From contig CAIIXF020000009.1 of the NCBI GenBank assembly GCA_903813345.2, forward strand, positions 37,503,759 through 37,567,758: DNA of 64,000 nt, in the 5' to 3' direction. A program made the position numbers and the translations under genes. Shown piece after piece: positions 61,300 through 64,000 of the stretch. The DNA comes from Owenia fusiformis. Its lineage: Eukaryota; Annelida; Polychaeta; Sabellida; Oweniidae. Position 1 is the first letter of the stretch, and each line of letters begins with the position of its first letter. The notes below the pieces were generated by a model, which was not told the DNA's origin, did no database searches, and was given only the letters and a program-made list of their open reading frames with translations.

Positions 61300-64000
61300 G
61301 TAAGTAAGAACCCATCTTCCTCCAGAACATAAATCTTGTTTGGATCATATTCTTATTTGTAGGTATTAGACTTCAATCCATTGTCCAATTATGTTCTGTA
61401 TTCCTTTCAATCTTTTATCTTCAGCTGTTCATTAAGTAAATTTTCAGATGGCCTTAAAGACAATATTTTTGGACATATATATATTTATCCCAAATTTCTT
61501 TTTCAATTTTCGATCTGGACTGAATAAAAAATTCATTCAGCTGAAGTAAAATGGGAACAATATGCAACTTGTAAACATTGCAAGTAGACAGGAAATACAA
61601 ATTGAGATGGCGGAATCAAGGTTGACGCCTCATGCTGAGTTGGTTTCAAACAAAAAAATCTTAAGTAAAGTATAATCAAAAGAAACATATTTCTGCTGAT
61701 AAAGACAGAAAAATTAGTTTTACCAAGGTAAGCCATTGAAGCAAGGGGTTGTATATTATATCAAACAATAGTTTCACCTATGAAAGAAGCTATGTTTTTA
61801 ATAATGTTCCATCATTGTATACAAAAATACCAAAGGCAACTGGAGAACAAAAACAGAGAAAACAATACTTGATAATAAAAACCATGATGTACTTTTGCCA
61901 TTGCCCTTTGTGCTTAGTGCATAATGTTAAACATAATATGCATAAGGGACTGAGATTCACCTAATAGCCCATATCTGTGGGCTAGACTATTTCTGATTAA
62001 AGTCTGAAATTGAAAAGGTGAAACCAGGAGGGATCGTCTGAATGTGGAATATAATCTGAGATTAGGATCGGACATCTAGAATGGCTAGAGACAACTGATA
62101 TTCAGGAATGTTTAGACATATGTTAATCTTTGCTGTTCATTAACTTATATGAATTGCTTCAGTGAAAGTTATCTGGCATTATACAATTACAGTAATGGCC
62201 TGGTAAAGCTAATTAAAAGATACATACCTGAGTTGATGGGCATTTTAACCTAAAACTATTATATTGAATCCATGGCAATTCCTGAAATAATTGTGGAATA
62301 GAATACACCCCTCTGTATTGGGAATTCAAAGCATGTAGGGGAATATTCCTTGATGACCATTGAAGACTTAGCAAGGGATAGTTCAGAAACACAAGGGGCA
62401 ATATTTGAGGAAAGACACCCAATCCCTCAATAACCGTATCAAGACTTAACACCGTCATTCAAAAACGGATCTAAATAAACACATTGTTTGCTGCACACGT
62501 TGAACAGTTTTAAGTCTCAGTTTCCCTTTTTACTTTTGCAATAATTTCAAAATGTTTATAAACACAAAAACAATTTGCTACAGTTCCAAGAGGAACATTA
62601 GAAAAACCATGATACAAAAATAATCAAACATTAGTTTGTGTGTATAACCAGGATATGAAGACTGTACATGGTTTTTATATACCCTGTACTTCATAAGTGA
62701 ATTATTATGAGCTTGTTGAAGTCAAATACCAGAATAACAAACATTTTTAAACTGTGGTTTGTGGATTGAGACTTAGTGAAAGAGAGAGGGTTAGAATATC
62801 AGAAGATTCTGAGATAGAGATTCCTATTTATTTACATCTTGCACACTGGGGAACAATTACCTAGATCTTTTACTTCAACTTCAAAACGATTGCTGATTTT
62901 TTTAAGGTTACAATGTACTGCTTGTAGTTTCCAAGTTAAGAAAATAAATATGAGTTTCTTCCCACACTGTTGTGGCTGAGTATTATGTCAGCTTCATTGA
63001 GAACAACTGTTGGAGTAATTCATTCATCATTTCTCTTATCATTTATACTCCATCTCACTTGTTAAAATCTACCCCAACCCCCTCCCTGGATCCCTCACCA
63101 GTTAACTCCCACTACACACCACCCTCAAGAATTCATGTGAGCTTCTCCATTGAGTTAACCCTGGTTTGGGTACTTATCCGACTCAGATTTGAACCTTCCT
63201 CCTGATTGCAACTAAAGTGTAACGTTGCCACCTTTTCATTACAAGATGCAGATTTTGGGGAAACCTTAGCTGTGTCTCCAGCTATGAATGTAGACTTCTA
63301 ACTCTTTAGCTTCAAGATTAATCGCAGTTTGAAATTAACACTGGTATGTTCGAAATTTGTATCATTTTGCGTCTCACCCTCCGGGACATTGGCTCTAGTA
63401 TACTGCATAGCAGGAAATGTAAAAATGTTGATGTATTTCTCTCACACCCACTGAGTTAAGTAGCCTAACTGCAGACATTTTGTATGATTTGTCTGCTTGC
63501 AAAATCATAACACATCAACAAGTTTTATGACTTTGGAATAAATCTTATTATATGACCTATAAACATGTTCTAGCTGATATCAGAAATGAATCTTATGTTG
63601 GAGACAAATAACTAAAGATTTCTCTCATATAGCACATGCGGCAAAATGCAGAAACACCAGAAGTCATAATTAGTCTTACTTTAACTTGAGGAGGAGCTTT
63701 CATTGAAGCAGTTCATAATCTGGGAGTTCAGGCTCTTTTTGAGTCACATGCATGAAGATCCCAGTCATCAAATATGGTTTAGAACTCCATATGGAGTCCA
63801 TCGTTGAGAAAGGCCAAAATGTACAAAACACACAATGTTGATAATCTAAATGAATCAACTTTACTTATCAACAAGTCAAGTATAATATATTACCTAAGGA
63901 CCAAAACAATAATTATTTAAGGGAAGAAATGTCTTCTAGGGTTACGCTTAGTAGAAACAATGGCTTGAATTACCAATTATGTTGCATAAAGGATCATAAC
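61300..64000. other. Right edge, no gene recognised
   Basis: AT-rich sequence with short open frames only. No exon belonging with the 61219 candidate could be assembled, and no bounded repeats were seen. Confidence 0.3.

Overview
This window looks like nuclear DNA of an invertebrate animal. It is AT-rich, the genes are split by GT-AG introns, most of the sequence is non-coding, and it is crowded with short TA-flanked inverted-repeat elements, minisatellites and fold-back repeats. The texture would suit a spiralian such as a mollusc, but nothing here fixes the phylum. There are no bacterial operons, rRNA genes or CRISPR arrays, and I found no convincing tRNA gene.

Two complete multi-exon genes could be assembled by eye. 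(1) On the + strand at 5150-14169 is a mitochondrial thiamine pyrophosphate carrier (SLC25A19 type) of 318 residues. All three carrier signatures are present. It also has a second, intact 153-bp version of its second coding exon, 413 bp downstream of the first, which looks like a mutually exclusive alternative exon. (2) On the - strand at 53527-48173 is an eight-exon piggyBac transposase-derived gene (PGBD type) of 570 residues. It keeps the DDD catalytic residues and the C-terminal cysteine-rich domain, and its frame is unbroken across seven introns. A probable first coding exon of an unidentified gene lies on the - strand at 3244-3100, upstream of and divergent from the carrier gene. A weaker exon candidate lies at 61219-61299.

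Layout. 1-3.1 kb: promoter-like motifs, small hairpins and two TA-flanked fold-back elements (704-1094 and 1890-2883). 3.1-5.1 kb: the divergent first exon and a cluster of imperfect inverted repeats. 5.1-14.2 kb: the carrier gene, whose third intron holds a nested 4.9-kb inverted-repeat structure. 14-24.5 kb: mostly unannotatable intergenic DNA with a degenerate tandem repeat (20.1-20.5 kb) and a small GC-rich hairpin (about 21 kb). 24.5-28.1 kb: a young LTR element with apparently identical 690-bp LTRs, a 4-bp target duplication and no coding capacity. 31.0-33.6 kb: a 2.64-kb fold-back element whose arms are built of 48-bp subrepeats. 34.7-38.4 kb: two minisatellites, one with 33-bp units and one with units near 33 bp. 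40.1-40.6 kb: a promoter-like or transposon-derived patch next to a small MITE. 45.6-45.9 kb: a GGGCCC-rich non-autonomous element. 48.1-54.3 kb: the piggyBac-derived gene with a pogo-like MITE in one intron and a piggyBac-like terminal sequence beside a TTAA upstream. 54.3-64 kb: intergenic, with pogo-type MITE fragments, a short tandem repeat and several perfect hairpins.

The two genes have no evident functional link. The points most worth following up are the duplicated SLC25A19 exon, with a stem-forming repeat in the intron between the copies, and the intact intron-rich piggyBac gene. All splice sites and alignments were read by eye; none was computed.
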